From NCBI RefSeq assembly GCF_036880985.1, contig NZ_JBAJNO010000008.1, positions 1,178,001 through 1,242,000 on the forward strand: 64,000 nt of DNA, in the 5' to 3' direction. Every line of letters begins with the position of its first letter. Position 1 is the first letter of the stretch. Shown piece after piece: positions 62,353 to 64,000 of the stretch. Below the pieces are notes generated by a model that worked only from the letters and a program-made list of their open reading frames with translations, was not told where the DNA came from and ran no database searches. Position numbers and translations under genes: made by a program. The DNA comes from Limibacter armeniacum. GTDB taxonomy: Bacteria > Bacteroidota > Bacteroidia > Cytophagales > Flammeovirgaceae.

Positions 62353-63282
62353 ATGGAACAAGTAATGGAATACACCACCGAGGAAAAGCAGCAGATCATT
62401 GACCTGCTCCAGTACAAGCGGGAGCAGTCCAGCCTGGGCAGCGACGCCAAGTTTGCCGTCAGCATCGGGCTGAACAAGGGGGTCTACTCCCAGCTCAAGA
62501 ACGGCAGGTACACCAACAAGGGCGGCAAGTCGCTGCTCTCGCACCAGAACTGGGTGCGCATCGCCCGCTTCGTGGGCTACAGCCACCACAGCGAGCTGTC
62601 CTGGAAGACCGCCCGCACGCAGGTGTTCTCCGTGATCAGCGCGCAGCTCACCTTCTGCCAGCAGCACAGCACCACGGGCATTTTCTGCGACATCGCCGGC
62701 ATCGGCAAGAGTCATGCGGGCAAGGCCTACGCCGAGCAGAACACCAACGCCTTTTACCTCAACTGCGGGGAGGCGCCCAAGAAGTCGGGCTTCATCAAGC
62801 TGCTGGCCCGGACACTGGGTTTTGAGCAGGCGGGCAGCCTGGAGCAGCTTTTCATGGACTGCGTCTACTACCTGAAGACGCTGACCAACCCCATCGTCAT
62901 CCTGGACGAGGCGGGTGACCTGGAGCAGAGCGCCGTGCTGCTGCTCAAGCGCCTCTACAACGAGCTGGAATTCGCCTGTGGCCTGTACATGTTGGGGGCC
63001 GAGGGGCTCAGGAAGAAGATGGACACCGGCGTAAGGCTGAGGAAGAACGGCTACGAGGAGATATTCAGCCGCTTCGGGGGCAAGTACACCAGGCTGATCC
63101 CGGAGGGGCACGAAAGGCTGAAGTTCATGAGGGCCATGGCCCGTGACATTGTCGAGGCGCAGGGGATCAAAAACCAGGAGGCCATCAAGAACATCCTGAC
63201 CATCAGCGCGGGCTTTGACATGCGCCGCATCCGCAAGGAGGTGATGAAGGTGCAGCTGGAGGAACGCCTGAACAGCAACTGA
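62353..63282 (+). CDS. MuB-like AAA+ ATPase for target capture
   Basis: 309 aa. N-terminal HTH (LLQYKREQSSLGSDAKFAVSIGLNKGVYSQLKNGRYTN), then AAA ATPase: Walker A DIAGIGKSH (K119; Asp in place of the first Gly), Walker B IVILDEAGD (D185, E186), sensor region MLGAEGLRKKM. MuB-type proteins bind target DNA and stimulate the transposase; the MuA gene ends 72 bases upstream. GC-rich as its neighbours. Confidence 0.92.
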   Translation: MEQVMEYTTEEKQQIIDLLQYKREQSSLGSDAKFAVSIGLNKGVYSQLKNGRYTNKGGKSLLSHQNWVRIARFVGYSHHSELSWKTARTQVFSVISAQLTFCQQHSTTGIFCDIAGIGKSHAGKAYAEQNTNAFYLNCGEAPKKSGFIKLLARTLGFEQAGSLEQLFMDCVYYLKTLTNPIVILDEAGDLEQSAVLLLKRLYNELEFACGLYMLGAEGLRKKMDTGVRLRKNGYEEIFSRFGGKYTRLIPEGHERLKFMRAMARDIVEAQGIKNQEAIKNILTISAGFDMRRIRKEVMKVQLEERLNSN

Positions 63283-63331
63283 GCATACCATACCTAGTCA
63301 TAATGTCTAACAATTAAAAACAATCTGAACG

Positions 63332-63742
63332 ATGAACAAGAACAAATTCAACAACCCGGAAACACTGCTGTCGAAACTGGCCCTGATCAGGCTGGAGAAG
63401 GAAAGGATCGCCGAGGAGCAGCGCGAGCTGGAGGCCAAGATCCAGGAGTGGGTGGACGCGCACCCGGAGCAGTTTGCGGAAAGCAACACGCTGAACCTGG
63501 AGGGCGGCAAGCTGGCCTTGACCACGCAGCGCAAGGTGGAGGTCAGTCCGGACTTCGAGGCGCTGGAGTTTGCCCTGGAGTACCCCGAGCTGGTGGACAT
63601 CAAGCTGCCGCTGGCCAAGGTGAGCAAGGCCATGTCGCTGGAGAAGGTGGCCGCCGACCTGGAGCAGGCAGGCATCCGCATTGTGGAGAACCCGAAAAAA
63701 CGCCTGACGATCACGGCCTACCCACCGTCAGACAAGCAGTAA
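63332..63742 (+). CDS. Gam-like host-nuclease inhibitor
   Basis: 136 aa. N-terminal coiled coil (LALIRLEKERIAEEQRELEAKIQEWVDAHPEQF) followed by a beta-rich region (TLNLEGGKLALTTQRKVEV ... GIRIVENPKKRLTITAYP), matching the overall layout of Mu Gam, which protects linear DNA ends. Sequence resemblance is modest, but the position after MuB in the early operon supports the call. Confidence 0.72.
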   Translation: MNKNKFNNPETLLSKLALIRLEKERIAEEQRELEAKIQEWVDAHPEQFAESNTLNLEGGKLALTTQRKVEVSPDFEALEFALEYPELVDIKLPLAKVSKAMSLEKVAADLEQAGIRIVENPKKRLTITAYPPSDKQ

Positions 63743-63794
63743 ATGTATCACCGGGGGCGGTGGCCAACCCGCTGCCCCCTAACCTGAAAGTGAG

Positions 63795-64000
63795 ATGAAC
63801 CAAAGGCAAAGGAAATACTTCTACGTGCTGCTCAAGAAGCTGGGGTTGCAGGAGCAGAAGGGGCTGCTGGTGTTGCAGTACACCGAAGGGCGCACCGACA
63901 GCACCGCCGCCATGAGCCAGCAGGAGGTCAGCCGCATGCTCGATGACCTGGGCAGACAGGCCGGAAAGCTGCCGGTAACTGGGGAACAGGTATCCGTCAA
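63795..64000 (+). CDS. Prophage early protein, truncated by the window end
   Basis: Starts MNQRQRKYFYVLLKKLGLQ, then TEGRTDSTAAMSQQEVSRMLDDLG and continues beyond 64000. The phrase resembles GemA/DUF1018-type early Mu proteins (RNA-polymerase-interaction regulators), but only about 68 residues are visible. Frame remains open to the window end. Confidence 0.65.
   Translation, partial: MNQRQRKYFYVLLKKLGLQEQKGLLVLQYTEGRTDSTAAMSQQEVSRMLDDLGRQAGKLPVTGEQVSV

Larger units (their letters stand above)
57349..64000 (+). mobile_element. Mu-like transposable prophage, left part (right end outside window)
   Basis: Genes in Mu order: repressor, small HTH gene, MuA-like transposase, MuB-like ATPase, Gam-like protein, then a further early gene. 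The left boundary is placed at 57349, where the + strand reads TGTAAGGGGCAG (Mu-type ends begin TG) and the host transglutaminase frame breaks. The boundary itself is an inference and could shift by a few tens of bases. Confidence 0.8.

Noticed and set aside
62278-63291. 337-codon minus-strand open frame opposite the MuB-like gene
   Set aside because: Low-complexity Leu/Val/Ala/Asp composition typical of an antisense GC-rich shadow; the plus strand shows intact Walker motifs.
1-64000. CRISPR arrays, tRNA or rRNA genes
   Set aside because: No array of regularly spaced identical repeats of 25-40 bases and no tRNA cloverleaf or rRNA-like stretch was recognised by eye.

Overview
The window looks like a chromosomal segment of a marine-type Bacteroidota bacterium, probably Cytophagales (Flammeovirga/Microscilla-like). 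Supporting signs: a roughly 40% GC host background, a secreted subtilase ending in a Por/type IX secretion sorting domain, a Bacteroidota-style LptD, LytTR/LytS signalling, TPR-PD40-OmpA proteins, almost no Shine-Dalgarno sequences, and several promoters of the Bacteroidota form TTG-N19-21-TAnnTTTG. The genus is an inference; no rRNA or tRNA gene was seen.

1-25 kb is mostly ordinary chromosome: a 5'-truncated class I HMG-CoA reductase, a sterol-desaturase-family hydroxylase, an MFS transporter, a membrane glycosyltransferase and an aminotransferase. Then come an ECF sigma / anti-sigma / adhesin-like operon, a Fur-family regulator, an envelope block (MCE protein divergent from lptD), tsaC/sua5, a NUDIX hydrolase, a pseudouridine synthase, an Hpt protein, a queuosine-precursor transporter, a class V aminotransferase, a two-membrane-segment TonB-like protein and an M23 peptidase. 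25-38 kb holds a 1990-residue type IX cargo subtilase with tandem Ig-like modules, a TPR/PD40/OmpA protein, a TPR protein, lrgAB, an amidase, and between lrgB and the amidase a strong candidate for an unannotated small RNA of about 105 nt.

38-57 kb holds a sulfur/redox group (TauE exporter, metallo-beta-lactamase/double rhodanese, FAD oxidoreductase), thyA, and a ferredoxin-CDGSH gene broken both by a 1280-bp IS4-type element with a 9-bp target duplication and by a frameshift. It continues with a beta-hydroxyacid dehydrogenase, a LytS/LytTR pair, a phosphoesterase, outer-membrane phospholipase A, a radical SAM/SPASM protein and a YceI - barrel - YceI cluster. REP-like palindromic repeats lie at about 45.65, 49.45 and 51.95-52.25 kb.

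From about 57.35 kb to the window end lies the left part of a Mu-like transposable prophage, apparently inserted in a transglutaminase-like gene. Its AT-rich control region (57.4-60.1 kb) contains small unknown genes, a HTH repressor, a promoter with an embedded 16-bp palindromic operator, a 12-bp tandem repeat array, and an 18-bp direct repeat bracketing a two-gene cassette. Its replication module is GC-rich: MuA-like DDE transposase (D361, D435, E470), MuB-like ATPase, Gam-like protein and a further truncated early gene. The abrupt composition change inside the transposase gene and the control-region architecture are the most interesting parts of the window.
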